From positions 1 to 36,676 of IMG/VR virus record IMGVR_UViG_3300006793_000106: DNA of 36,676 nucleotides, one strand, 5' to 3'. Below the pieces are notes generated by a model that ran no database searches, was not told the DNA's origin, and worked only from the letters and a program-made list of their open reading frames with translations. The stretch is from a virus. Of the stretch, positions 5,648 through 13,353 are shown one piece after another. Made by a program: the position numbers and the translations under genes. Position 1 is the stretch's first letter, and each line of letters starts with the position of its first letter.

Positions 5648-5932
5648 ATGGCACAGCAAATAGGAGAAGATACAAAAGTCACCCTTGACCTTAAAACTAT
5701 CGGTATGATAGTTGGCTTTACAATCTCCTTATGTAGTATGTATTTTATATTACAAGCTGATATTGCTAAGGCTATGGAAATGCCCAAACCCGAAGTAACT
5801 AAAACAGAATTTACTTATAAAGACCAAATAATTCGTGACGCTATTATGACAACTCAAGAAGATGTTAAAGAAATGAAATCAACTCTTGAAAAATTAGAAG
5901 AACGTATATTTGAATTAACCAAAGAAAGATGA
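5648..5932 (+). CDS. Single-span membrane protein with coiled coil, possible inner spanin
   Basis: A 94-residue protein with a short cytoplasmic N-terminus, one membrane segment (about 18-36, IGMIVGFTISLCSMYFIL), a Pro-rich linker (MEMPKPEVTK) and a long charged helix (about 55-94) with heptad spacing of Ile and Leu. This N-in, coil-out plan is that of inner spanins such as lambda Rz, which with an outer-membrane lipoprotein fuse the two membranes at lysis. A lipoprotein candidate and the endolysin and holin follow within 4 kb. It overlaps the next gene by four bases (ATGA). A virion membrane role is an alternative, since this gene sits among structural genes. Confidence 0.6.
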   Translation: MAQQIGEDTKVTLDLKTIGMIVGFTISLCSMYFILQADIAKAMEMPKPEVTKTEFTYKDQIIRDAIMTTQEDVKEMKSTLEKLEERIFELTKER

Positions 5933-6267
5933 AGTTATGGATAGCGATATTACTATTAATACCTACGCTAACATTCTCACAGTCTTATAAAGATGGATTA
6001 GTTGTCATTCAATATTCAGCTGATTTCGTTAAGACTCACGAAGTAGATATAGGTGAGCTCAAAGAAGTTGAGTTAATGCGATTATATCTTACTCAACACC
6101 CCAAAATTTTTGAAAAAGAAAATATAAAATATTTACCCACTGTGGTACTGTACCATAATGGGAAAACCATTGTACGTATTGAATCGGATATTTCTTTAAA
6201 ATTACCAGACAATACGTTAACCGAAATACAGTCACATATTAACAAAATAGTAAAACAAAAATTTTAG
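5929..6267 (+). CDS. Secreted thioredoxin-fold protein lacking CxxC
   Basis: A 112-residue protein with a clear signal peptide (MKLWIAILLLIPTLTFS, cleavage near residue 18). The mature part follows the thioredoxin order: a strand LVVIQYSADF (24-33) where thioredoxins have the WCGPC active site, a helix, a strand, then the cis-proline loop KYLPTVVLYHNGK (67-79, P70) and a C-terminal helix. Both active-site cysteines are missing (YSADF), and there is no cysteine anywhere in the protein, so it cannot do disulfide exchange. It is more likely a binding or folding module in the periplasm. It overlaps both neighbours' ends closely and precedes the barrel-like protein, which is also exported. Confidence 0.7.
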   Translation: MKLWIAILLLIPTLTFSQSYKDGLVVIQYSADFVKTHEVDIGELKEVELMRLYLTQHPKIFEKENIKYLPTVVLYHNGKTIVRIESDISLKLPDNTLTEIQSHINKIVKQKF

Positions 6268-7539
6268 ATGAATAGAAAAGAAAAAACTCAAGAACTGACT
6301 AATAAATTTATATTTATTATTGTAGTTGTAATTTTTGCTCTGTTTTGCGTAGCAGCACAAGGGCAAGTAGTACAAGAAAAAAATTTAATAGATGGATTTG
6401 AGAAAACCAAAAAGAAAAGTAAATTTTTTAAAAATATATATGAAGATATTTTAAAATATGGAACCATCTACATTGCAGGAAATGTAAATAATCCTTATCA
6501 AAAACAATCCATTGATTATGTAGTTAGAACTAATCCTAGTGGAAGTTTATATGATGTGCCTGTTGTAGAAGATGCAACTGAATATCACGAGTTTGATTAT
6601 AGATATGGATTAGGAATAAGACGTATTGCTAGATTTGATTATGAAAATAAAGAAAAAGCTTATTATGATGGAACAGAAAATAATGTAGCACTATCTTCTC
6701 CTACAGCAGCTTTTGATGGATGGGAATATTTATTCCATTGGGAGAAAGAAAGAGAAAGAGGCGAGGTATTTACCAACCATAGATATTTTCTTAGGCATAC
6801 GGGTAAGTATCACATTGCTAAAATAGAATCACGCGCAGAAGGTAATGTAGGTTTTGAGTATAATTCAGCCGAAGTTAGAGCTAGGCTTCCGATAGGGAAA
6901 AAGTTTTCAATATCTGCTGGAGCCATCCTAAGAACACATCAGCAAGCTTTTGGATATAATCCAGTTGAAATATGGCTAAATGAAACTAATGAAAACGGAC
7001 AAGCTTTAAATCCTTGGTACACTTTAGGATTTGAATATGGTTATGACGATATATATTATACACAACAAGATGCATTAGGAAATAATATATCTGATTGGTA
7101 TTGGGTAGACCCTGAAGGGAATATAGTAGCCAATACAGATTTAGAGTTTAGAGAAACAGTCTTTGCTGATTTAATGAATCAGTATAATAGAGAACAATGG
7201 GCGTTATTAGATGCATTTGCTGAAGTGGCACCTATTGTGGGGGCTGATTATTATGTTTACCGTGACAAATTTTGGCTACACAGTTATGTTAATTACATCT
7301 TACCCTATCATAAGTATATTAAAGGAGATGAAGCTTTTAGTTATTTAAACAGAAATAATTGGGGGTTAGGAGGTTTAGCTCAAGATTCTTCACTAGAACA
7401 ATGGGACGACTATCAAGCAGGAATTGTTATGGGATGGAACATTAGTTCAAAACTTGGTATATTTGTAGAAGGAGAATACACGAAGTTTTGGGATACCGAA
7501 ATTTTTAAATCAACAATAGGATTAAATATTGAATTATGA
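6268..7539 (+). CDS. Exported beta-strand-rich protein, possible outer-membrane barrel
   Basis: A 423-residue protein with an N-terminal hydrophobic segment (14-29) and a likely cleavage after AAQGQ, so it is exported. The rest alternates polar and aromatic residues in strand-like stretches (FDYRYGLGIRRIARFDYENK, VRARLPIGKKFSISAGAIL, YTLGFEYGYDDIYY) and ends LGIFVEGEYTKFW with a final strand closing on Leu, as outer-membrane barrels do. Several Trp/Tyr girdle-like clusters occur. It is directly followed (four-base overlap) by small genes of the lysis block. A phage-made surface protein could block adsorption of competing phages or modify the envelope before lysis. A virion component is the main alternative; no family name can be given. 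Confidence 0.62.
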   Translation: MNRKEKTQELTNKFIFIIVVVIFALFCVAAQGQVVQEKNLIDGFEKTKKKSKFFKNIYEDILKYGTIYIAGNVNNPYQKQSIDYVVRTNPSGSLYDVPVVEDATEYHEFDYRYGLGIRRIARFDYENKEKAYYDGTENNVALSSPTAAFDGWEYLFHWEKERERGEVFTNHRYFLRHTGKYHIAKIESRAEGNVGFEYNSAEVRARLPIGKKFSISAGAILRTHQQAFGYNPVEIWLNETNENGQALNPWYTLGFEYGYDDIYYTQQDALGNNISDWYWVDPEGNIVANTDLEFRETVFADLMNQYNREQWALLDAFAEVAPIVGADYYVYRDKFWLHSYVNYILPYHKYIKGDEAFSYLNRNNWGLGGLAQDSSLEQWDDYQAGIVMGWNISSKLGIFVEGEYTKFWDTEIFKSTIGLNIEL

Positions 7540-7769
7540 GCATATTAGGAAAAGGTAAAAAAGGGCGTAAACAAAGAAAGTTAGACGCTATAGAAAGAAA
7601 GGAAGAAAAGATTGCAGCTTTAGAGGAAACTTTAGAAACCCCTAGCAAGACTACAGGACAGGGATGGAATCCTGTTAAAGACTATAGCCCTAGTGTTATA
7701 AAGGCATCTATAAAGAGAAAACAGACAGCTATTAATAGAAAGAAAAAAAAATTAGGTATTAAAGTATGA
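7536..7769 (+). CDS. Small basic coiled-coil protein
   Basis: A 77-residue protein, about one third Lys or Arg. Residues 7-34 (KKGRKQRKLDAIERKEEKIAALEETL) and 55-73 are charged helices separated by a Pro/Gly segment (KTTGQGWNPVKDYSPS). There is no membrane span. It overlaps the previous gene and the endolysin by four bases each, so all three are translationally coupled. It may be a virion or lysis accessory; no family is recognised. Confidence 0.7.
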   Translation: MSILGKGKKGRKQRKLDAIERKEEKIAALEETLETPSKTTGQGWNPVKDYSPSVIKASIKRKQTAINRKKKKLGIKV

Positions 7770-8224
7770 GGATAAGTAATCACATTACGTACGCAGAAGC
7801 TATTCATTCAAATACAGCTAAAAGAAAAGGGATTGACAACACGCCAAATCCTACACAAGTAGAGGCAATGAAATTGCTAGCCGAAGAAATATTTGAACCT
7901 TTAAGAGAATGGGTAGGAGGGCCAATTAAAGTAAATTCGTTTTTTAGGTCTGTTGCTCTTAATGAGGCAATTAGAGGCGTAGCCTCCTCCCAGCATTGTA
8001 AAGGTCAAGCAATTGACCTCGATGATGTTTATGGTAGAAAATCCAATGCCGAAATGTTTCATTGGATTAAAGAAAATCTTTGTTTCGACCAGCTTATATG
8101 GGAGTTCGGAACGGATATGAACCCTAATTGGATTCACGTTTCTTTCGTCTCAAAAGAAGAGAATAGAAATAGATGTTTAAAGGCTTATAAAGAGCACGGA
8201 AAAACAAAATATAAAGTAATATAA
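7766..8224 (+). CDS. Endolysin, peptidase M15 (D-Ala-D-Ala or L-Ala-D-Glu peptidase type)
   Basis: A 152-residue cell-wall peptidase that would cut peptide cross-links or stems of peptidoglycan at lysis. The zinc-site signature SxHxxGxAxD is complete as SSQHCKGQAIDLD (H77, D84), with the third ligand H124 in WIHVSF and the catalytic Glu113 in LIWEFG. An N-terminal SRxxN-type helix region and the conserved FFRS (59-62) fit peptidase M15A. There is no signal peptide, so release needs the holin found two genes downstream. Its stop codon overlaps the start of the lipoprotein gene (TAATG). Its last codons (KTKYKVI) are repeated exactly just before the holin. Confidence 0.93.
   Translation: MRISNHITYAEAIHSNTAKRKGIDNTPNPTQVEAMKLLAEEIFEPLREWVGGPIKVNSFFRSVALNEAIRGVASSQHCKGQAIDLDDVYGRKSNAEMFHWIKENLCFDQLIWEFGTDMNPNWIHVSFVSKEENRNRCLKAYKEHGKTKYKVI
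8200..8222 (+). repeat. Junction repeat, copy 1 (endolysin 3' end)
   Basis: A 23-base sequence coding for the end of the endolysin (KTKYKVI). It recurs exactly at 8677-8699, on the far side of the lipoprotein gene. Confidence 0.85.
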
Positions 8225-8676
8225 TGACAGAGAACCAAAACAATAAAGGTAGGGGAGTATCAGGTTTAATATTAACATTAATAGTATTACTAGGTTTTTT
8301 ATCTAGTTGTACATCTTTAAGACCAGCACCATCGAATACTATAAAAGTCTTAGCTGTAACAGCTGAAGGCGATACTATACAACTTGATGTTAATTCATTA
8401 AGACCGAGAGTGTATCAAAATATATACCACACCTATCCTTATTATCATAATTACTGGAGGCCATCTCCTTATTATGATTGGGGTTGGAATAATTATTATT
8501 ATACTAGACCTAGTGGAACTAGACCTACTAATGTAACTATTCCTAATGTAACTATACCAACTAAACCCTCAGGAACATATAATAAACCTGCTAATACTGG
8601 AACAGGCCCATCGTTATCACCAAGTTTAAGTACACCAACAACTTCAGGGGTAACTAATCCTAAAAAAAATAATTAA
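8224..8676 (+). CDS. Proline-rich lipoprotein, candidate outer spanin
   Basis: A 150-residue protein with a hydrophobic segment (14-26) and a lipobox FLSSC with Cys29, so it is a lipoprotein. The mature part has a short beta region (IKVLAVTAEGDTIQLDV), a Tyr/Trp/His-rich stretch (about 63-92) and a Pro/Thr/Ser-rich tail. Placed between endolysin and holin, it fits an outer spanin, and the membrane/coil protein at 5648 would be its partner. Spanin lipoproteins such as lambda Rz1 are shorter and also Pro-rich. The aromatic stretch is unusual. The whole gene lies between two copies of a 23-base sequence from the endolysin end, which marks it as a probable later insertion. Confidence 0.72.
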   Translation: MTENQNNKGRGVSGLILTLIVLLGFLSSCTSLRPAPSNTIKVLAVTAEGDTIQLDVNSLRPRVYQNIYHTYPYYHNYWRPSPYYDWGWNNYYYTRPSGTRPTNVTIPNVTIPTKPSGTYNKPANTGTGPSLSPSLSTPTTSGVTNPKKNN

Positions 8677-8699
8677 AAAAACAAAATATAAAGTAATAT
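8677..8699 (+). repeat. Junction repeat, copy 2 (before holin)
   Basis: Identical over 23 bases to the endolysin end. Read in the matching frame it spells KTKYKVI and then TGA, and this stop overlaps the holin ATG as ATGA. It looks like the former endolysin-holin junction. Confidence 0.85.
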
Positions 8700-9147
8700 G
8701 AGCAAAAAAAAATTCAAAGACACCACCGTGGGACAGCTCTTATTAGGGGTGGCATCTACGGTTAATCCAGTATTAGGAAAAGTATTAGAAGGAGTAACAT
8801 CTCCTAAAGATGCTTTAACTGCAATAACTAAAGCAGATATTCCTGCAGATGATAAAATTAAACTTCAAGAACTCTTGTATAAAGCTCAAGAAGTAGAGAT
8901 GCAAGAAGTATCTAAAAGATGGACTGCAGATATGACCAGCGATAATAAACTATCGAAATCAGTACGCCCATTAACTCTTATATTTCTTTTTGTGTCGACT
9001 GTAGTGCTTATCTTTATTGACTCAGGATTTATTAACTTTGCAGTTGATGATGAGTGGAAGGAACTTTTAAAAATGCTTTTAATTACAATTACCGCAGCAT
9101 ATTTTGGTGGGCGTAGTTATGAAAAAGGTAAATCAATAATAAAATAA
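8698..9147 (+). CDS. Holin, GTA_holin_3TM-like
   Basis: A 149-residue membrane protein. The amphipathic first part (9-30, VGQLLLGVASTVNPVLGKVL) and helical linker lead to EVSKRWTADMTSDNKLSKSVRPL (split: EVSKRWTADM, TSDNKLSKSVRPL), the signature that precedes the membrane spans in the 3TM holin family. Spans are about 92-108 and 122-137, with a basic C-terminus. Such holins open the inner membrane so that the signal-less endolysin can reach the wall. Endolysin and lipoprotein lie directly upstream. The sequence does not separate holin from a closely related membrane-associated structural role, but the context favours lysis. Confidence 0.82.
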   Translation: MSKKKFKDTTVGQLLLGVASTVNPVLGKVLEGVTSPKDALTAITKADIPADDKIKLQELLYKAQEVEMQEVSKRWTADMTSDNKLSKSVRPLTLIFLFVSTVVLIFIDSGFINFAVDDEWKELLKMLLITITAAYFGGRSYEKGKSIIK

Positions 9148-9148
9148 A
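9129..9148 (+). repeat. Junction repeat, copy 1 (holin 3' end)
   Basis: A 20-base sequence covering the codons KSIIK and the stop of the holin. It is found again at 10597-10616 as the end of the next gene. The sequence is A/T-rich, so chance similarity is less unlikely than for a mixed sequence. Confidence 0.7.
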
Positions 9149-10615
9149 ATGGCAATTATACCCATAGGACAACAATTTCACACGCTAAGTTCAACAGTTA
9201 ATACGGTTGAGCGCGGCTCTGCTCAACTCAACTCTCAGCGACAGACATTTACAATGCAAGACATTGCTAATACAGTTCTTCCGTGGCCTTATCAATATGA
9301 TGCAGATTTAAATACCTTACTTCTAGGAGTAAATCCAGGAACAACTGGCGCGGATAACACAGCTTTAGGTGTTGGAGCGGGCGATGCCTTAACAGACGGT
9401 AATAGAAATACATTATTAGGATATCAAGCTGGATATAACTTAAAAGGTGGTGATAATAATATAGCTATTGGATATAGAGCTTTATATACAGAAGACTATC
9501 ACGGTGGCAATATTGCTATTGGAGCTTATGCTTTAGAGATGCAAAATCAAAGCAGTGTTAACGCGTACAATATAGCAATAGGTCACCAAGCTGGTGAAAC
9601 TCTAACCCAGGGTATTAGCAATATATTAATAGGGTTTCAAGCTGGAGAGGATATGACTACAGAAAGTGGTAATATAGCCATAGGTTGGAGTGCATTAGCT
9701 TTTTCAGCTGGCTCCAACACTGGACATAATACAGCGGTTGGATATTCAGCTCTACACGCTTTTGTTGGGTCAAATGGCGCACAGGGATTAAACGTGGCTG
9801 TTGGTAATCAAGCTGGATTAAAAGTGACAACAGGTGAGAAAAATACAATCCTAGGTTCGTTTATATATGGGACACCTGGGTCGTATGATGATTTTACTGC
9901 AGATAAAAATGTACTTATAGGATATAATGCAGGTGAACATATTACAGATGGTGGTAATAATGTTATAATAGGTGCTGAAGCAGGTGATAGCTTAACATCA
10001 GGCCAAGACAGTACAATAATAGGTCAAGCAGCAGGAGATGCACTTACTACACAAGACAACAATACATTAGTAGGAATGGGGGCAGGTTTTGTATTAACTG
10101 GAGAATCTAATACTTTTATAGGAAGAAGAGCAGGATATAACGCTACTACTGGAGATTCTAATATATGTATTGGGACTGTTGACCTTTCTACTGCTACTGT
10201 AAGTGATGAAGTTAATTTAGGGACATCTGCTGTAGTAGCAAGATTCCAAGGGGCAGCTACTGGATGGTCATTTGTATCGGACGCTAGGGATAAAAAAGAA
10301 ATTAAAGATTTAGAATTAGGGGTTGATTTTGTAAATAAATTAAAACCAAGAAATTTTAAATGGGACTTAAGAAATAGTGATGTAGATAAAGGGAAAGAAG
10401 CATCAGGATTTGTAGCCCAAGAAATACAAGAAGTATTAGATGAAACAAATACCAATTATACTGGAATTGTAGATACTAATGACTCAAATCAATATACAGT
10501 AGCACAAACGAATATAATACCTATACTAGTAAAAGCAGTTCAAGAACTTTCTGCTAAAGTAGAAGTATTAGAAAATAAAACTTGTGAATGTTGCAATAAA
10601 TCAATAATAAAATAA
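9149..10615 (+). CDS. Fibre with YadA-like beta-roll and S74 chaperone domain
   Basis: A 488-residue trimeric fibre. The N-terminal 68 residues probably attach it to the virion. Residues about 70-355 are some 16 imperfect repeats of 17-20 residues of the form NTxIGxxAGxxLTxG, like the left-handed beta-roll of YadA-type adhesin heads. From S377 a peptidase S74 domain begins (SDARDKKEI, then KLKPRNFKW and ASGFVAQEIQEVL). In this family the Ser and the Lys five residues on (S377, K382) form the self-cleaving dyad, and the domain acts as an intramolecular chaperone that is removed after trimer folding. A coiled coil (VKAVQELSAKVEVLENK) and a CECC-containing tail close the protein. Start is two bases after the holin stop. 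The last five codons repeat those of the holin. Confidence 0.88.
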   Translation: MAIIPIGQQFHTLSSTVNTVERGSAQLNSQRQTFTMQDIANTVLPWPYQYDADLNTLLLGVNPGTTGADNTALGVGAGDALTDGNRNTLLGYQAGYNLKGGDNNIAIGYRALYTEDYHGGNIAIGAYALEMQNQSSVNAYNIAIGHQAGETLTQGISNILIGFQAGEDMTTESGNIAIGWSALAFSAGSNTGHNTAVGYSALHAFVGSNGAQGLNVAVGNQAGLKVTTGEKNTILGSFIYGTPGSYDDFTADKNVLIGYNAGEHITDGGNNVIIGAEAGDSLTSGQDSTIIGQAAGDALTTQDNNTLVGMGAGFVLTGESNTFIGRRAGYNATTGDSNICIGTVDLSTATVSDEVNLGTSAVVARFQGAATGWSFVSDARDKKEIKDLELGVDFVNKLKPRNFKWDLRNSDVDKGKEASGFVAQEIQEVLDETNTNYTGIVDTNDSNQYTVAQTNIIPILVKAVQELSAKVEVLENKTCECCNKSIIK

Positions 10616-10616
10616 A
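10597..10616 (+). repeat. Junction repeat, copy 2 (fibre 3' end)
   Basis: Exact 20-base copy of the holin end, again in frame as KSIIK and stop, and leading straight into the ATG of the next fibre gene. Confidence 0.7.
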
Positions 10617-11338
10617 TGGCAAAAATAAGTACATATCCTATAGCCACCCCAGTGGTAGATGCAGATAAATGGATTGGAACTGATGCGTCTAATTACGACC
10701 AGACCAAAAACTTTACAGCTAAAGATGTAGCTATTTATTTAAATGATTATAATAAGATACAAGCTGATTCATTAAGATATGTATATCAAAACTGGACTAC
10801 TGGAGATGCAAGAAAAAGTGGAAGCATTTCTTTTGCTACTTCAGGCGTTGGAGATAATGTAGCTTTTAGTTCTGTTACAGGGTTTATGCTTAGTAAGTAT
10901 ACTAAAGCAGTGGTAGATGTAAGTACTTTTTATTCTGTTCCCCTTGTAGGCTCGCAAGTCATCATTACTCAATGTGATAATGTTTCACAATTTGGGATTT
11001 ATGGATGGGATTCAGCTGTACAAGATGGAGTAGAAACTAATTTTTGGGACATAGGATTAACTTATGTAACAGGAAATGGTACCTTAGACAATACTGTAGA
11101 TTATTTTATATCTTTGCTAACATATAATACAGGGGCTACTACCGACAAAAATTACACAGAAACTTTTGGAGCACCCTTGTTAGTCTGGACTGTAAATCAC
11201 AATCTAAACAAGAAACCTGCAGTTAGTTGTTTAGATACATCAGGGACAGAAATATTTGGAGAGGTGGATTATGTAACAAACAACCAAGTAACAATAACAT
11301 ATTTAACAGCAACTGGTGGAACAGTGACCTGTAATTAA
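10616..11338 (+). CDS. Small tail-fibre protein
   Basis: A 240-residue fibre protein. The first 40 residues (MAKISTYPIATPVVDADKWIGT, split MAKISTYPIATP, VVDADKWIGT, then QTKNFTAKDVAIYL) resemble the start of the protein at 18500 (MAKISNLTSYP, DDYVLITD, QTKNASIEQLQAFF) and are probably a shared attachment module. The C-terminal 45 residues (LVWTVNHNLNKKPAVSCLD, then NNQVTITYL) match the end of the next protein (WTVTHSLGTKNVVVQC, TSVVTITC) and make a small beta-domain seen at fibre tips. The middle is a beta-rich unknown. Host binding is likely; the ligand is unknown. Confidence 0.75.
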   Translation: MAKISTYPIATPVVDADKWIGTDASNYDQTKNFTAKDVAIYLNDYNKIQADSLRYVYQNWTTGDARKSGSISFATSGVGDNVAFSSVTGFMLSKYTKAVVDVSTFYSVPLVGSQVIITQCDNVSQFGIYGWDSAVQDGVETNFWDIGLTYVTGNGTLDNTVDYFISLLTYNTGATTDKNYTETFGAPLLVWTVNHNLNKKPAVSCLDTSGTEIFGEVDYVTNNQVTITYLTATGGTVTCN

Positions 11339-11356
11339 TAAAAAAAAGAAGAAGAT

Positions 11357-13339
11357 ATGGCAATACAATTTTTAAATGCATTAAATGTACAGGGAAATGT
11401 TGATTTAAATGCAAATCAATTAGTTCAAGTAAGAATAGAGAATTTAGGCACAAATCCTGCTGCTACAGCAGGAAGAATGTACTATAATTCTGGTGATGGT
11501 TCAATGAGGTATTATGATGGAGTTAATACTAGTTGGATTAGTTTAGATGGAACAGGAGATGTAGATTCTATTGCAGTAGCCAATGGTGGAAGTTCTTCAG
11601 GAACTGCCTTGAGCGTAAATTCATCTACAGGAGCAGTAACTATTAGCTCTCTAGCGTATGCAGGTACTACCAATGTAGGTCACGTGCCTACAGGAGGTAC
11701 AGCTACAACATTCTTACGTGGAGATGGAACTTGGGTTACTCCAACTGATTCAACACCAGTAGATTCAGTAGACGAAACAACACCAGGTACTTCTTCAGGA
11801 ACACCTATAGTTGTAAATCCAACTACAGGTACTGTTTTAGTACAATCAATGGCTTATGCAGGAACGACTAATATTGGTCACGTACCTACTGGAGGTTCCG
11901 CATCTACTTTTTTAAGAGGAGATGGAACCTGGCAAACACCTTCTGGCTCGTATACAGACTGGAATCTAGCTGGAGATAGTGGGACGCCTCAGGATATTAC
12001 CGATGGAAATACAGCTACATTTACTGGAGGTACGGGAATTTCTACTGAAGCAGGAACCTCAACAGATGAATTAACAATAACAAATACAGGTGTAACATCT
12101 AATGTAGCGGGAACAGGAATAAGTGTGAGTGGAGCTACAGGCGCGGTTACTATTACCAATTCAGGTGTAACATCTATAGTAGCAGGAACAGGAATAAGTA
12201 TTAGTGGTTCGACAGGAGCTGTTACTATAACAAATTCTCAAACTGAAACTGATACAACTTATACATTACCAGTTGCCGCAGGAGCAGCAAATACTGCAAT
12301 TATAAACTTAACAGCGGGTGGTTCTGGTTCAGGAGTAGCTGATTCAGTTACTTTTTCTGGAACAAGCAGTGAGATAGCTATAACAGAGTCGACAGGAAAT
12401 AATGGAACAATAACAATAGGTTTACCTGATGATGTTACAATAGCAGGTGAGTTAACAGTTTCTGGAACTGGTCAATCAAGTTTTGGCGGTCAAGTAACAG
12501 TACCTACAACACCAAGTGCTTCTACCGATGCAGCTTCAAAGGCCTATGTAGATAGTTCTACAACAGGAGCTTTAATATTCCAAGGAGGTTACGATGCTTC
12601 TGGTGACCCTAACAGCTCGGCTGAAAAAGGATGGACTTATGTGGTAACTGTAGCTGGAAGTGGTTCAGGTGGAACCTTCTGGTCAGTACCATTAGAAATT
12701 GGAGATTTAATTATTTCTAATCAAGACAATCCAGTAGATGAAGATGATTGGACAGAAGTAAACAAAAATGTTACTTTAGCCACAACTACCACAGTCGGTG
12801 TAGCATCTTTTAGTTCTGATAACTTTGCAGTAAGTGGAGCAGGTGCAGTAACTGTAACTAATGTAGATTTAGGAAGCGAAACAACTGGTAATTATACAGC
12901 TACGGTAGCTGAATCTTCTTCGGGTGCAGAATTAGGAATTAATGTTTCTGGAGCTACGGGAGAAGGACAAGCAGCAGTAGTAGGATTAGATATTGTGGGA
13001 CGAACGTCATTAGGTGCAGCACCGCAAGGAGCAGACACATTACTGATTTATGATTCTAGTGCATTAACTAATAAAAAAGTTTCAGTTACTAATTTAACAG
13101 CAGCAACTGCAGCTGTTACATCTTTTACAGATTTATATCCTCAAGGAGGAGCCGCATCAAGTTGGACTGTAACCCATAGTTTGGGAACGAAAAATGTTGT
13201 TGTTCAGTGTTACCGAACCAGTGATGATGCAACAGTTATAACCGATGTTGTAAGAACATCAACCTCTGTTGTGACAATTACTTGTGGTGCTTCTCAAGCA
13301 GAAGATACTATTCAAGTAATGGTTATTAAGGCAGGGTAA
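11357..13339 (+). CDS. Tail fibre with collagen-free beta repeats
   Basis: A 660-residue Gly/Ser/Thr-rich fibre. It begins MAIQFLNALNVQGN, like the next gene (MAIQFLNSQNIAGG), which suggests a shared virion anchor. Two copies of a 30-residue unit (AYAGTTNVGHVPTGG with FLRGDGTW, about residues 96-128 and 162-194) and two copies of GVTSxVAGTGISxSG (about 245-295) show internal duplication. A segment near the C-terminus (QGADTLLIYDSSALTNKKVS) has a counterpart in the 1439-residue fibre. The protein ends in the WTVTHSLGTKNVVV beta-domain and has no S74 chaperone. It could form a shaft on which a separate tip protein sits. Confidence 0.8.
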   Translation: MAIQFLNALNVQGNVDLNANQLVQVRIENLGTNPAATAGRMYYNSGDGSMRYYDGVNTSWISLDGTGDVDSIAVANGGSSSGTALSVNSSTGAVTISSLAYAGTTNVGHVPTGGTATTFLRGDGTWVTPTDSTPVDSVDETTPGTSSGTPIVVNPTTGTVLVQSMAYAGTTNIGHVPTGGSASTFLRGDGTWQTPSGSYTDWNLAGDSGTPQDITDGNTATFTGGTGISTEAGTSTDELTITNTGVTSNVAGTGISVSGATGAVTITNSGVTSIVAGTGISISGSTGAVTITNSQTETDTTYTLPVAAGAANTAIINLTAGGSGSGVADSVTFSGTSSEIAITESTGNNGTITIGLPDDVTIAGELTVSGTGQSSFGGQVTVPTTPSASTDAASKAYVDSSTTGALIFQGGYDASGDPNSSAEKGWTYVVTVAGSGSGGTFWSVPLEIGDLIISNQDNPVDEDDWTEVNKNVTLATTTTVGVASFSSDNFAVSGAGAVTVTNVDLGSETTGNYTATVAESSSGAELGINVSGATGEGQAAVVGLDIVGRTSLGAAPQGADTLLIYDSSALTNKKVSVTNLTAATAAVTSFTDLYPQGGAASSWTVTHSLGTKNVVVQCYRTSDDATVITDVVRTSTSVVTITCGASQAEDTIQVMVIKAG

Positions 13340-13353
13340 TAAATTTTAATTAA

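Noticed and set aside
9350-10200. Repeat array resembling CRISPR
   Set aside because: The repeats are coding, imperfect at the DNA level, and translate to the beta-roll of a fibre; there are no constant-length spacers and no cas genes.
10024-10455. Long leftward open frame of 143 codons opposite the beta-roll fibre
   Set aside because: It is a by-product of the regular Gly/Ala/Thr repeat codons, which avoid stops on the opposite strand; the composition is not protein-like.
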